A DNA stretch of 20,547 nt from a virus: IMG/VR virus record IMGVR_UViG_3300012178_000489, positions 1 through 20,547 of that record; one strand, given 5' to 3'. The notes under the pieces were generated by a model. That model ran no database searches. It saw only the letters and a program-made list of their open reading frames with translations, and had not been told where the DNA came from. How positions within the stretch are numbered: the stretch's first letter is position 1; each line of letters begins with the position of its first letter. The translations under genes were made by a program, and so were the position numbers. Below are positions 7,286 through 15,722 of the stretch, piece after piece.

Positions 7286-7323
7286 AAAAGCCATATTCAT
7301 TTTAATAACTGAATATGGCTTTT
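7286..7323. terminator. Strong, probably bidirectional terminator ending the phage late operon
   Basis: Perfect 14-bp arms AAAAGCCATATTCA (7286-7299) and TGAATATGGCTTTT (7310-7323) enclose a 10-base loop. The minus strand continues TTTTCGTATTTTT and the plus strand TTTTTTC, so it can act in both directions. It lies 25 bases after the stop at 7348 and directly upstream of the cassette promoter, insulating the cassette from late transcription. Confidence 0.85.
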
Positions 7324-7347
7324 TTCTCCCTATATATTTCTGATTTA

Positions 7348-7602
7348 TTATTTTGTGTTTATAAATGATAATTTTTCTGCTTTGATTTTTAAGATAAGAT
7401 TATCAATTATGAGTGATGCTTTCACCCCAATCGTTGCGTCTTCAGTTAAATAGTTTAAAACACTAGTCATCAGTTCTTCGTTTAAAGACACAGGAACTAA
7501 ATCAGAATCCATTCCTTTTGATCTTTTTATACTTATTGAAACAATACCTGCTAATTTATCAACATTTTTAACCCTACCTACTAAAACAACCTGGTTTAAC
7601 AT
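7348..7602 (-). CDS. SSB-like OB-fold protein at the end of the late operon
   Basis: An 84-aa protein beginning MLNQVVLVGRV, close to the start of bacterial SSB proteins (MLNrViLvGRL). The later pieces VSISIKR, DLVPVSL, a helix with NYLTEDATIGVKASL and a final LILKIKAEKLSFI follow the strand order of the SSB OB fold. It is shorter than the usual ~110-residue domain, has no Trp and few aromatics, and lacks the acidic tail, so typical ssDNA stacking and partner recruitment are doubtful. ATG 7602 is chosen because AAGGAGG precedes it; the in-frame ATG at 7632 has no ribosome site. It follows the holin gene by 60 bases, an odd place for a replication protein. Confidence 0.55.
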   Translation of the reverse strand: MLNQVVLVGRVKNVDKLAGIVSISIKRSKGMDSDLVPVSLNEELMTSVLNYLTEDATIGVKASLIIDNLILKIKAEKLSFINTK

Positions 7603-7662
7603 AATCTCCTCCTTAGTTTTCTTGTGATACATGTTACCTAAATAAGTCTTCTATATCAAGTG

Positions 7663-8157
7663 CTAATTCTCTTTATTCGATAACTTATCGGCTATGATTT
7701 TCTCTGCTTCAGATAAGGTGGATTTACCATGCATTTTATTAGAAAATGATATATAGTCATCAATGATAGATTCAATTTTACTTTGATTATCTTCTACAAA
7801 GTTAACGGCTTTTTCTGTTGAACCAGAAAGGTTAGCGACCCATTCACTTAGGCGTTTAATAACGGCGTGTTTTTTCTCATCACCTATTAAGAATGATTCA
7901 CCTTTTTGTTTGGCAATTTGATTTTTCTCTTCAACGATCATAATAAATTCTTTTATGGTCTTTTGCACGCTTTCATCAAAAACAATGTCAGTCGCTTTGG
8001 TAACTAATTCGGAAACGACTTCTGATGAGTTTTTAATATCTTTTTTTACCTCTTTAATAACCTCTGTTAAACTTGTACCTTCTTTATATTTAGATGTGAC
8101 GTATAAGACAAGTGTTAGTAGATTAGTCACTACTAAAAATATTTCAAATGTTGTCAT
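7663..8157 (-). CDS. Holin, LLH-type
   Basis: A 164-aa protein with one N-terminal membrane helix (about residues 4-22, TFEIFLVVTNLLTLVLYV) and a long charged helical remainder. The segment AKQKGESFLIGDEKKHAVIKR around 85-105 recalls the 'AEQ..G.g..KK..V...l' centre of the Phage_holin_LLH family. It would open or depolarise the membrane at the end of the lytic cycle. It overlaps the preceding membrane gene by 14 bases behind GGAGG. No endolysin follows, which fits a host without peptidoglycan. Confidence 0.6.
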   Translation of the reverse strand: MTTFEIFLVVTNLLTLVLYVTSKYKEGTSLTEVIKEVKKDIKNSSEVVSELVTKATDIVFDESVQKTIKEFIMIVEEKNQIAKQKGESFLIGDEKKHAVIKRLSEWVANLSGSTEKAVNFVEDNQSKIESIIDDYISFSNKMHGKSTLSEAEKIIADKLSNKEN

Positions 8158-8437
8158 TGAGTTTTCCTCCTATTCGGTTATATATGTTTACTTGTGAGTC
8201 TTCTAATCTAGAAACCCTGTGTTCTAATACATTAACATCCTTTTTTAAGGACCTAATGTCTTGGCCATGCATTTCTAACAAGTTAAGCATTTTTATATTT
8301 TGCTTTTCTATACCTTGTAATCTAATGATGATTTCATCATTTTTTGTTTTATTATGTTTGTCTTGTTTACTGAATTGTTTTATCGTTGTAAGAATCACCA
8401 CAACCATTGTTACAATCCAATAGATTAAGTTTTCCAT
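8144..8437 (-). CDS. Membrane-anchored coiled-coil protein, XhlA-like, lysis region
   Basis: About 97 aa: an N-terminal membrane helix (MENLIYWIVTMVVVILTTI) and then a coiled coil with heptads such as IIIRLQGIEKQNIKMLNLL and LKKDVNVLEHRVSRLEDS. XhlA-type lysis accessory proteins have a similar coiled coil with one membrane helix, though usually at the C-terminus. ATG 8437 is preferred: it is two bases from the stop of the upstream frame (TAGAATG) and puts the membrane helix at the N-terminus. An in-frame ATG at 8476 would add 13 residues, but neither start has a clear ribosome site, so reinitiation is likely. It is followed by the holin. Confidence 0.5.
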   Translation of the reverse strand: MENLIYWIVTMVVVILTTIKQFSKQDKHNKTKNDEIIIRLQGIEKQNIKMLNLLEMHGQDIRSLKKDVNVLEHRVSRLEDSQVNIYNRIGGKLNDNI

Positions 8438-8438
8438 T

Positions 8439-9095
8439 CTAAATAAGTGTAATAGGTTGTCCCAGTCCACATTCAATCAACTCATTTCGGTAATTTTCTA
8501 AATAGTCTATTTGTTCTTTGATTTCTTCTATATATTCTTTAGCTCTATCACTGTTCCAGTTCAATTTATAATTTATCATCATTTGGTACCAAGGTTCTTC
8601 TACAATTAATTCAAACTTCCCTGTTTTCTTAAAGTGTTCTATTATGCCTCTCATTCTAAATACATGGTAATGAGACTTAAGTGTTTTCTTTATTGCAAAC
8701 CTCATCCTTGTATAACTTAATAAGGCACATAATTGATTAATCAAAAATGACTTAATATCAAAATGTTTTAAGTTCATGTAATCTAACTCAAAGTCTTTAC
8801 TCAAGTAAATCACCTTATCTTCCGCCACTAAGATATCATCAGCTGCACTTTTGTAATAGTCAATAATTGTTTCATCAAAGCTTTGTCTTTTAAGATAGTC
8901 TTCTCTAGAAAAGACAAAGATATCAATTTCACCTAATTGAACATGCATGTTTCCTTTAAAATTCTCTAAGACAGCTGTTAAGTCTGTATCACTCTTTTCA
9001 TCATCAAAACCTTATCCTTTTGATCCAGAATAATAAAGAAGTAATACCTTGCTTGAAGGAAACAAATTATTGACAAAGTATAATAAATCATCCAT
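8439..9095 (-). pseudogene. Nucleotidyltransferase (COG3541/YcgL-like) broken by one in-frame TAA
   Basis: From ATG 9095 the frame reads MDDLLYFVNN...LLYYSGSKG, then TAA, then GFDDEKSDTDLTAVLENF..., continuing open to 8439. GSxGxG...SDxDL is the pol-beta nucleotidyltransferase motif. The TAA replaces the aromatic residue (Tyr: TAT or TAC) between the two glycines, so one base change explains it. The later part, SHYHVFRMRGIIEHFKKTGK, resembles the helical half of the YcgL/RlaP-type family (PF10127). The open frame from ATG 8948 alone would lack all catalytic residues. The gene overlaps the upstream one by eight bases (ATGGATGA) and sits between fibre and lysis genes. A sequencing error or recoding is possible. 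Confidence 0.75.
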
Positions 9096-9420
9096 CTATA
9101 TCACCTTCTATATCAGTGACTATTGGCTCTAATACATCAAAATCATCACTTGCATCTTCAAAGCCGATAACATTCATTTTTAGCCACTCATATCCTTTTT
9201 CAATTGGGTTAACTCCTAAAAACAATGGATAATCTTCATAGGGTATAGATATGTCTAGTTCTTCAATTGGAGTACTTTGTTTAGCCCTGGCTTCTTTTGA
9301 TACATAAGAGGCTAGGCAGATAGTAATTTTTTTATGAGCGTAGCTAATATTAAAAGCTGTAATTCTGTGATAGCTTACAGATATATCAAATTTTGTATCT
9401 AACGCTTTTATAATTGCCAT
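9088..9420 (-). CDS. Small phage protein downstream of the tail fibre genes
   Basis: A 110-aa protein starting MAIIKALDTKFDISVSYHRI. It is acidic at the C-terminus (DASDDFDVLEPIVTDIEGD), with an N-terminal half that looks like beta strands. Small proteins of this size are common after fibre genes in Firmicutes prophages, and this may be a minor tail or fibre-associated protein. I cannot name a family. It is in the late operon, seven bases after the fibre gene, with the ribosome site GTAGGT, and its end overlaps the broken nucleotidyltransferase. Confidence 0.6.
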   Translation of the reverse strand: MAIIKALDTKFDISVSYHRITAFNISYAHKKITICLASYVSKEARAKQSTPIEELDISIPYEDYPLFLGVNPIEKGYEWLKMNVIGFEDASDDFDVLEPIVTDIEGDIDG

Positions 9421-9427
9421 TATTTAC

Positions 9428-10108
9428 CTACTTTCTTTTCATCCTAAAGATTGTGACAGATATACTATCAGGTATGCCAACTGAAACACCAGGATTAATA
9501 TATAACCCACCAAGATTACCATTCACTGAATGGGCAAAATCAACCATCTTTATCGATGCATCATTTTGGTCATTATTGGTTGTGATACTTTTTCCATAAA
9601 TTACCCATTGCTCTGTATCAAGATAATTTCTTTTGAATGTCGGTGATATTTCAAAGTCTATGACTTTTGTAATACCACTGGTGATACTTGGTCCAGAAAC
9701 ATAACTATCCTCAATATAAAAACGACTTTGGTTTGAACTTGATGATTTTGTATGAGTTGTATCTTCTGTATTAACATGATGAGATACATAAGAACCATAT
9801 AGATTTGAATTACTAGATGTTCTGTAATAAATGAAAGTATCAGATGTATCATTTGAGTTGCCATAAGTTCCTGCTATGACATGGACTTTATAAATATAGT
9901 CTGGATCAAAATCATAAGAAAAACTTCTATAAGTTGATGAAGCCTCTGAAACATAAACTCTTTCAAAGTTACCACCAATTTTTACAACAGATGACTGACC
10001 TCTTGCATATAGTATTTCATTAGTATAATCAAAGCCAAGTTCACCCAAATAAGACATATTAGAAGTGGTGGGTTTAGTTGAGCCTCTTTTCACTCTGATA
10101 ATGGCCAC
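9428..10108 (-). CDS. Tail fibre / receptor-binding protein
   Basis: A 226-aa protein. Residues 1-46 (IIRVKRGSTKP...YLGELGFDYTNEILY) match the short N-terminal anchor common in phage fibres and tropism determinants, 'i.lRRgt......GElgfd....lyvG'. The rest is Ser/Thr/Asn/Tyr-rich with alternating polar and aromatic residues, typical of a beta-rich receptor-binding tip. GTG 10108 shares one base with the stop of the preceding fibre gene (TAGTG). It probably binds the host surface, which in a wall-less host would be membrane protein, lipid or capsule. The exact role is inferred from position and composition. Confidence 0.65.
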   Translation of the reverse strand: MAIIRVKRGSTKPTTSNMSYLGELGFDYTNEILYARGQSSVVKIGGNFERVYVSEASSTYRSFSYDFDPDYIYKVHVIAGTYGNSNDTSDTFIYYRTSSNSNLYGSYVSHHVNTEDTTHTKSSSSNQSRFYIEDSYVSGPSITSGITKVIDFEISPTFKRNYLDTEQWVIYGKSITTNNDQNDASIKMVDFAHSVNGNLGGLYINPGVSVGIPDSISVTIFRMKRK

Positions 10109-10959
10109 TAGTAAGTTCCACCATCAATAACAGAGGTTGGTTGGAGTACTTTTGTTTCATCAATCCCCAACTGATAAGTAATTCTTTTGGGTGTGTAATC
10201 ACTATCAATGATTGGATACATGACAAGACCTTTATAGATAGCCTTACTAGCATAATTTGTTGAAGAGCTTGCTAGAGAGGTTCCTGTTGATTCATATATT
10301 CTAGCATCTGCAATCGTGCTTAATATAGTTCGCTGCGTTTCTGTTAAGTGAGATGTATTATCCTTATGTGTGTTAAACGTTGTATTAGATACACCACCAA
10401 GACCTGCTAGAGATATGGTCACTGCCCCGGTGATCCCATTAACACTCGAAACTGCATCCGTCGGACTTAAGAGTTCTTGCCAGTTAGCAAGACTTGAATA
10501 AGGTGTAGACTTAAGTATAAATGATTTCTTTAAGTCCGTCCTAACGGCAACGTCACCCTCTTGTGCGCTAGATAAGGCAAGCATGGCTGATTGATTAGAT
10601 ACCACATAAGTATTGGTCATGGCTATTTTTGGAACCACACTATCAACTAACTTACCACTTGAATTCAAGACAGGAATATTACCACTGCCTGTACCGGTAT
10701 TTTTAGTAGAGGCTGTTCCTAGATTAAGGGCAGTTATTTTTGTATCGATTTGGTTATTAACTTTGCCTACACCTGGTATTTTTAAATAATCTGATTCTGC
10801 TAGTGGGTTAGAACTATTAGCTGTTTTATCAGCTTTAGCAATATATAAGTGTTGACCATTAAAATCAACTTGTGGTTCTCCTGCTTTTACACGTCCTGTT
10901 GTTCCAGTAAGTGGCCCTGAACCCGTGGTTGTTCTTCTTTTGATTTGAATTGTTGCCAT
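10108..10959 (-). CDS. Tail fibre protein
   Basis: A 283-aa protein. It begins with the same kind of anchor as the next gene (IQIKRRTTTG...AGEPQVDFNGQHLYIAK). A low-complexity Thr/Ser/Gly region follows, then a module around 115-165 (NTYVVSNQSAMLALSSAQEG through WQELLSP) often found in fibre shafts, and an SVNGITGAVTISLAGLGGVS stretch typical of fibres. A strong ribosome site, AAGGAGG, precedes ATG 10959. It is co-translated with the downstream fibre gene by a one-base overlap. Confidence 0.75.
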   Translation of the reverse strand: MATIQIKRRTTTGSGPLTGTTGRVKAGEPQVDFNGQHLYIAKADKTANSSNPLAESDYLKIPGVGKVNNQIDTKITALNLGTASTKNTGTGSGNIPVLNSSGKLVDSVVPKIAMTNTYVVSNQSAMLALSSAQEGDVAVRTDLKKSFILKSTPYSSLANWQELLSPTDAVSSVNGITGAVTISLAGLGGVSNTTFNTHKDNTSHLTETQRTILSTIADARIYESTGTSLASSSTNYASKAIYKGLVMYPIIDSDYTPKRITYQLGIDETKVLQPTSVIDGGTY

Positions 10960-10971
10960 AATTTATCCTCC

Positions 10972-11745
10972 TTATTTTTTCATAAATACACTTGTAATAT
11001 TTTGAAGTGTATTCCCAGTCGTTAGGGTAACTGTGCCATTTTCATAAGTGACACCTAATGAATAATCTGATCCGGCATACCGATAAGTTATCGATGTATG
11101 AGATCCAACAAACAAAAACATTGCCTGACCAGGAAAAGTAATCACCGTATTGTTATTTATGGTGACATAGATAACAGAATCCATTAACTCAACTGAACTT
11201 GTGCCTGAGAAGGTATAGGTGCCAGATGTTACTCTATTAAGTGTTTTTCTTTTTGGTAGATATCTACTTGTAATCTCATTTTCCAAATCATTCACACGCG
11301 TTTTATCTTTTTCAATCCATTGCTTGTGATAATCAGACAAGGTAATTCCACTTGTTGTTTTTATATATGCAGATAATGCTAGTTCATATAAACCTTCCAC
11401 TTGATTTAGGGTTGTTCTTGTTAGAGATGGATATCCACTTGTTTGTTCTTTTAAATATAGGTTAGCACTATTATTTGATGTATCAACACCTAAGACAACA
11501 TAGCCATACTTGTTGGAGTCAGGTGTAATAGTGATGGTTGTTTGATTTTCTATATAGATAATTCGTCCATAAATTGAAACATAACCATCACTAAAGGTGA
11601 TAGTATTATTGGCCAAAGTAAAACTACATTCGTTTTTTAAACCTTTTAAAATACCTACATCATTTGAAAATAAAAAATGGTAAAGCTCTGAATCTGTCTT
11701 TGATGTGACATTGCCACCTTCAAAAGTTATTTTTTGTATGCCCAT
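10972..11745 (-). CDS. Baseplate/tail appendage protein
   Basis: A 257-aa protein. The N-terminus MGIQKITFEGGNVTSKTDSE and the block ITFSDGYVSIYGRIIYIE followed by KYGYVVLGVDTSNN match a family of Firmicutes siphophage structural proteins encoded between the tail-associated Tal protein and the fibres. A predicted helix near 140-160 (IEKDKTRVNDLENEI) is the usual short coiled coil before a beta-rich C-terminal domain that may bind carbohydrate or another appendage. It overlaps the stop of Tal by one base (TAATG), with GGAGGAG upstream. Confidence 0.7.
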   Translation of the reverse strand: MGIQKITFEGGNVTSKTDSELYHFLFSNDVGILKGLKNECSFTLANNTITFSDGYVSIYGRIIYIENQTTITITPDSNKYGYVVLGVDTSNNSANLYLKEQTSGYPSLTRTTLNQVEGLYELALSAYIKTTSGITLSDYHKQWIEKDKTRVNDLENEITSRYLPKRKTLNRVTSGTYTFSGTSSVELMDSVIYVTINNNTVITFPGQAMFLFVGSHTSITYRYAGSDYSLGVTYENGTVTLTTGNTLQNITSVFMKK

Positions 11746-12863
11746 TAAAACTCTCCTCCGTCAATGTTTTGATTCGTGATTGTTATTTGACTTGTCTGAC
11801 CACTGCTTTTATTTTTACTTAATAATTGTATTTTTTCAGTTAATTTGACCCGGTACTCGCCTAAAGTAATCAATGCTTTATTTAATGAATCCTTAAAAGC
11901 TATACCAGTGATGACTGATTCATAAGTCTTACCCTTATGAATAAATGAAATATAATCTCCTAGGTATACATTCTTAAAGGGGACAAATATCTTATTATTC
12001 ATGTCAATGGTAAAGGTTATATTATGGTCTAGTTTAGATGTGATCATATCGCTTCTTGCTTTTGTTTCTAATGTTTCAAAGTCTTTGTCTGTATATTTAT
12101 AACTATTAACCATGACACTTGTGTATCTATAGACTGAGTCACTGTCTTCTGTAATATCACCATTTGTTAATAAGTAGTAGGTCTTTATGTTTTTGTGTAT
12201 TTCATTATCACTTCTTGGATAAAAGATAACTTTATTAACAAGCTGACTTGTTGAATCATTGGTTTCTATATTTAGAATTGATGAAAAATCACTCCTAATC
12301 TTTAAGCCTCGCCTAACACTAACAATCCGAAAAACAATACCTCTTATCCTGCCCCTTAAATAAATCACATCTGTAGAAGAGCTAATACCATAACTTTTAG
12401 ATGCAAGTTCAAAAATTTTGGATATATTGATAATCTTGTCAGTTTCAAAGTTTAGTGTCCCAGTAACACTTGTTTCTTTAGAAACCGTTAAATATGATAA
12501 GTTCTGCTTTTTATCTGTATTGAACTTGAAATTGCTTGTTATGATTTGTTTCAAGTAGTCAGCTAAATCACCACTATAGCTATCTGCTTGTATATCCAAA
12601 TTAAAAATCTCTCTAAAATCGAGAGATTTAATCTGTGTTGTATCATCATCACCTAGTTCTATACTTTCTAAAATACCAATATAAGAAAAAGTTTCATTTC
12701 TAAGAACCAGGATATCACCAATGGTGCAGTTTATCTTTGTCTTGTTGACTTTAAAGGTTGAGCGTTTGATTAAGACCATATCTAATACAAGTTCATATTG
12801 TTTACTTATATATGCATTATCTTTGTATTGCAAGGTATGTCTATCTAGGAATAGTAATTTCAT
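11745..12863 (-). CDS. Tail hub / tail-associated protein (Tal N-terminal type)
   Basis: About 372 aa. Position directly after Dit and the strand pattern (LLFLDRHTLQYK; a middle DFREIFNLDI; a late FVPFKNVYLGDYISF) fit the gp37-like/Tal hub that closes the tail tip. It ends in a polar SKNKSSGQTSQITITNQ tail with no peptidoglycan hydrolase or lysozyme domain. Many Tal proteins carry one, and its absence fits a host without a wall. ATG 12863 is preferred because it directly follows the Dit stop (TAAAATG); ATG 12887 in the same frame would give a 24-base overlap and eight extra residues. Confidence 0.75.
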   Translation of the reverse strand: MKLLFLDRHTLQYKDNAYISKQYELVLDMVLIKRSTFKVNKTKINCTIGDILVLRNETFSYIGILESIELGDDDTTQIKSLDFREIFNLDIQADSYSGDLADYLKQIITSNFKFNTDKKQNLSYLTVSKETSVTGTLNFETDKIINISKIFELASKSYGISSSTDVIYLRGRIRGIVFRIVSVRRGLKIRSDFSSILNIETNDSTSQLVNKVIFYPRSDNEIHKNIKTYYLLTNGDITEDSDSVYRYTSVMVNSYKYTDKDFETLETKARSDMITSKLDHNITFTIDMNNKIFVPFKNVYLGDYISFIHKGKTYESVITGIAFKDSLNKALITLGEYRVKLTEKIQLLSKNKSSGQTSQITITNQNIDGGEF

Positions 12864-12864
12864 T

Positions 12865-13695
12865 TTATATACCCAAGTAGCCTTCAATAACTGTTAGCTT
12901 ACAAATTGATTCAGTAGCGACACCTGGTTTAAACTCAACTTCAAAATCCCCATGATCTAAAAAGATAAAGTTATCTACTTCAAAGTCTTGTTGGCTGTAT
13001 ATATCCGTTTTGATACCTGATTCGTCCATAATCATTTCTTGTTTGCTTGGCATGGCATTAATAATTATTGTAGCGTTTTCTGCTGTTACATATAATCTTA
13101 GAAGAGATACAGTTTCACCATTCTTTTTAATATGAACTTCAGGATTAATAACATTACCTATAATTTCAATTAAAATAGGTGCCTTGTCTAAACCTTCATT
13201 TTTTATAAAAGCCTTACCCTCATATGAACTTGAATAAAAATATGGATAGGTGTAAGAATAGACCTTTCCACTTGAACTTCCATTCGCAATAATCTCATAA
13301 GTCTTCTCTTTTAACCATAGGGATAACTTCTTAAAAATGATATTGCTTTGAATGGTTCCAGCTATGAGTTCTGCTTTTGAGAGGCTTGCGATATCAACAT
13401 AACAATAAGCCTTAAAGGCTTGATTTTCATAGTAGAGTTTATATGACTTATAAGACTTACTAATATAATCAACAAAATGCTTATAACCTTGGTATCCTTT
13501 TAAAAAGACGAGGGTTTCTGTGATTTCAGTTAATGGGATATTATAATCTGATTTTTGATAAAACTGACTATACTCTAAGTATTTTAAATCCAAAGAAAAA
13601 CCAAGACCACTCACTTGGGAGATAATGGTCTGGTTTTTATGATTAAAATAATAGATATCACCGTATTCATTTTCTAAGTAAAATTGTCTAATCAA
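12865..13695 (-). CDS. Distal tail protein (Dit)
   Basis: A 276-aa protein. An N-terminal beta domain, FYLENEYGDIYYFN..., and 'GLGFSLDLKYLEY' resemble Dit/phage tail component proteins, and it sits in the canonical place between the tape measure and Tal genes. The C-terminal half (KAPILIEIIGNVINPEVHI) has the galectin-like strands typical of the family. It joins the tail tube to the baseplate. The start is TTG 13695, overlapping the tape-measure stop (TTGA), with AGGAGG nine bases upstream and no better codon nearby. Confidence 0.8.
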   Translation of the reverse strand: MIRQFYLENEYGDIYYFNHKNQTIISQVSGLGFSLDLKYLEYSQFYQKSDYNIPLTEITETLVFLKGYQGYKHFVDYISKSYKSYKLYYENQAFKAYCYVDIASLSKAELIAGTIQSNIIFKKLSLWLKEKTYEIIANGSSSGKVYSYTYPYFYSSSYEGKAFIKNEGLDKAPILIEIIGNVINPEVHIKKNGETVSLLRLYVTAENATIIINAMPSKQEMIMDESGIKTDIYSQQDFEVDNFIFLDHGDFEVEFKPGVATESICKLTVIEGYLGI

Positions 13696-15701
13696 ATGAC
13701 ATTACCTCCTAATGCTTGATTGATAGAATCAATATCAAAGGTTGGTGATGTTGTATTGATGGTGATGTTGTTTGTATTTGAGTTTGCTGTGTTTGAGTTT
13801 GAGTTATTGACTGTACTTGATCCTTTTAGATTAAATGTATCCGAGAAAAACCCGCCTACCTTACCAAAGAAGCCACCAACTTTATCGGCAGCATTACCTG
13901 CAAAATCACTAATACCATCAGTAACCTTGTTTGCAATATTAGATATACCTTCAGTAACATTCCCGAACACATCTTTGACCTTGCCACCAAAGTCACCTAT
14001 CTTAGAAGGTAAGTCTCCAATCCACTCAAATATTTTTTGGATAAATTCTACTATCTTTTGAACGACTTTTAAAACTGGTTCAAGTACGGTCTTTAAAACA
14101 TTGATTGCTGGAACTAATACAGCGTTTAAAACTTCTCCTATAACTGTAATCAGTGGTGCAAGTAATCCTAATATCTCAGCAAACATCTGAATCTGAGTCA
14201 TCAAAGGCATTAAGATGACTTCAAGTATTGGCATAAGTAAATCAAGTAGCATAATGATTAAATCAATAATGACATCTAAGATAGGTTGTAAGGCTGTCAT
14301 TAAAGAATCAACTATGGCAAGAATCGGTGGAAGCAACTGCATAAAGGTTTCCATGAGTCTTCCAAGCAACTCTTTAAACTCTTCACTTTGAAACAAGGCC
14401 ATTGCTAATATAGCAATCAATGCGCCTATACCTAAAGTAGCAGCGTTTATTCCAACACCTGCAAATATACCTGAAGTTCCGACACCTTTTAATGCAATGG
14501 ATGCAATGTTTAAAAGCGGACCGACTTTACCAACGATAGATAGAACAGGTCCTAAAGCTGCAACAACGCCTGTTAAAGTTACAATCATTTTCTTAGTGCC
14601 AGCGTCCATATTTTTCCACTTATCAATCCAGTCTTTTAATGTTGGAATGATATTGTCTCTAACCTTTATAGTGAGTTCTTGAATCACTGGTAGAAGTGTA
14701 CTTGCTAAGTCAACACCTAAACTAGAGACGGCTTGTTTCGTTCTATCGAGTGCATCAGTAAACTCACCTGCTTGAGCGGCTTGTTCATTGGTAACAATAC
14801 CTAATTCCTTAGCTTCATTTCTTAAATCATAAATAGTAGCTGTTTCTTGAGTTAGAACAGGAATAATATCAGCTGCAACTCTTTCACTTAATAAATCGTT
14901 GGCCACACCAACTCTAATGGCTTCATCTTCTACTTCACTTAAAGCATCTCTTATAAGCGCAAATGCTTGATCTGCATTCTTGCCTTCTAGATCATCTAAG
15001 CTTAATCCAATCAAGGCTAAACTATCAGCGTATTTATCTCCATTACCTGTCGCAATCTCACCTAATAGTCCATTGACTTTCATAAAGGCTCGTTGCATTC
15101 TTTCTGTAGAGACACCTAGAATAGTCGCTGAGTGATTCCACTCTTGCATTTGTTCTGCAGATAAACCTAATTTTTCAGCAGTGTCTCCTATTTCATCAGA
15201 TGCATAGGCACTCTTAATTGAAAAGGCTGTTAAAGCAGAAACGGCTCCTAAGATAGGAACCGTTACAGATTTTGTTAATGTTGAACCAAGTTTACCAATT
15301 TTCTCAAAGTTAGCATTGCTTAGTTCTTTTATTTTATTGCCTGTTTTTTCTAGTTGCCCATTGAACTTTGCCAGTGAAGCCTCTGTGTATTGGACATTTC
15401 GCTTGAGTTTGTTAAACTCTTCTTGACTCATATCACCTAATTGAACAGCTTTTTTAGCACGGTCAAGTTCTTGATTTTGAGTGCTTAGTTTTTTCTTTGT
15501 TTGAACTAAGATATCATTTAATTTACCTTGTTTTTGTTTCCATAGATCTAAATTTGTACTATCATATCTAAGGTTGGTATTAATAGCTCTAAGGTCTTTA
15601 TTTTGTTCTTTAAGGTCTTTCTTGATGCCTTTTAATTCATTTTCCAAATCCTTGCCATCAAGACTTAGTTTGATATTTAATCCTTTGACTGTTTCTGCCA
15701 T
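13692..15701 (-). CDS. Tail tape measure protein
   Basis: A 669-aa protein. Residues about 10-130 form a long charged coiled coil. The TP901-type core follows at about 140-350 (SVTVPILGAVSALTAFSIKS, then ASDEIGDTAEKLGLSAEQMQ). A strongly hydrophobic stretch occupies about 370-560. After that come Gly/Phe-rich repeats (IGDFGGKVKDVFGN) and an Asn/Ser/Thr tail. It sets tail length and helps DNA passage through the membrane; at roughly 0.15 nm per residue it predicts a tail near 100 nm. It has a GGAGG ribosome site but no visible promoter: an intrinsic terminator lies just 22 bases upstream of its start, so its transcription depends on read-through. Confidence 0.93.
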   Translation of the reverse strand: MAETVKGLNIKLSLDGKDLENELKGIKKDLKEQNKDLRAINTNLRYDSTNLDLWKQKQGKLNDILVQTKKKLSTQNQELDRAKKAVQLGDMSQEEFNKLKRNVQYTEASLAKFNGQLEKTGNKIKELSNANFEKIGKLGSTLTKSVTVPILGAVSALTAFSIKSAYASDEIGDTAEKLGLSAEQMQEWNHSATILGVSTERMQRAFMKVNGLLGEIATGNGDKYADSLALIGLSLDDLEGKNADQAFALIRDALSEVEDEAIRVGVANDLLSERVAADIIPVLTQETATIYDLRNEAKELGIVTNEQAAQAGEFTDALDRTKQAVSSLGVDLASTLLPVIQELTIKVRDNIIPTLKDWIDKWKNMDAGTKKMIVTLTGVVAALGPVLSIVGKVGPLLNIASIALKGVGTSGIFAGVGINAATLGIGALIAILAMALFQSEEFKELLGRLMETFMQLLPPILAIVDSLMTALQPILDVIIDLIIMLLDLLMPILEVILMPLMTQIQMFAEILGLLAPLITVIGEVLNAVLVPAINVLKTVLEPVLKVVQKIVEFIQKIFEWIGDLPSKIGDFGGKVKDVFGNVTEGISNIANKVTDGISDFAGNAADKVGGFFGKVGGFFSDTFNLKGSSTVNNSNSNTANSNTNNITINTTSPTFDIDSINQALGGNVI

Positions 15702-15722
15702 TAATGTTCACCTCCAGTGTAT

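Noticed and set aside
7955-8423. Two plus-strand open frames opposite the holin region
   Set aside because: They are shadows of the minus-strand holin and coiled-coil genes, which have ribosome sites, membrane helices and operon overlap.
8439-8948. Independent 169-aa gene starting at ATG 8948
   Set aside because: Homology-like sequence with the NTase DxD motif continues in frame upstream of that ATG and beyond one TAA, so this is the tail of a broken gene, not a gene with its own start.
9658-9864. Minus-strand open frame of 68 codons inside the fibre gene
   Set aside because: Out-of-frame shadow of the receptor-binding protein gene.
13720-14061. Plus-strand open frame of 113 codons
   Set aside because: Antisense to the 3' end of the tape measure gene; its Pro-rich sequence is the complement of Gly-rich repeats.
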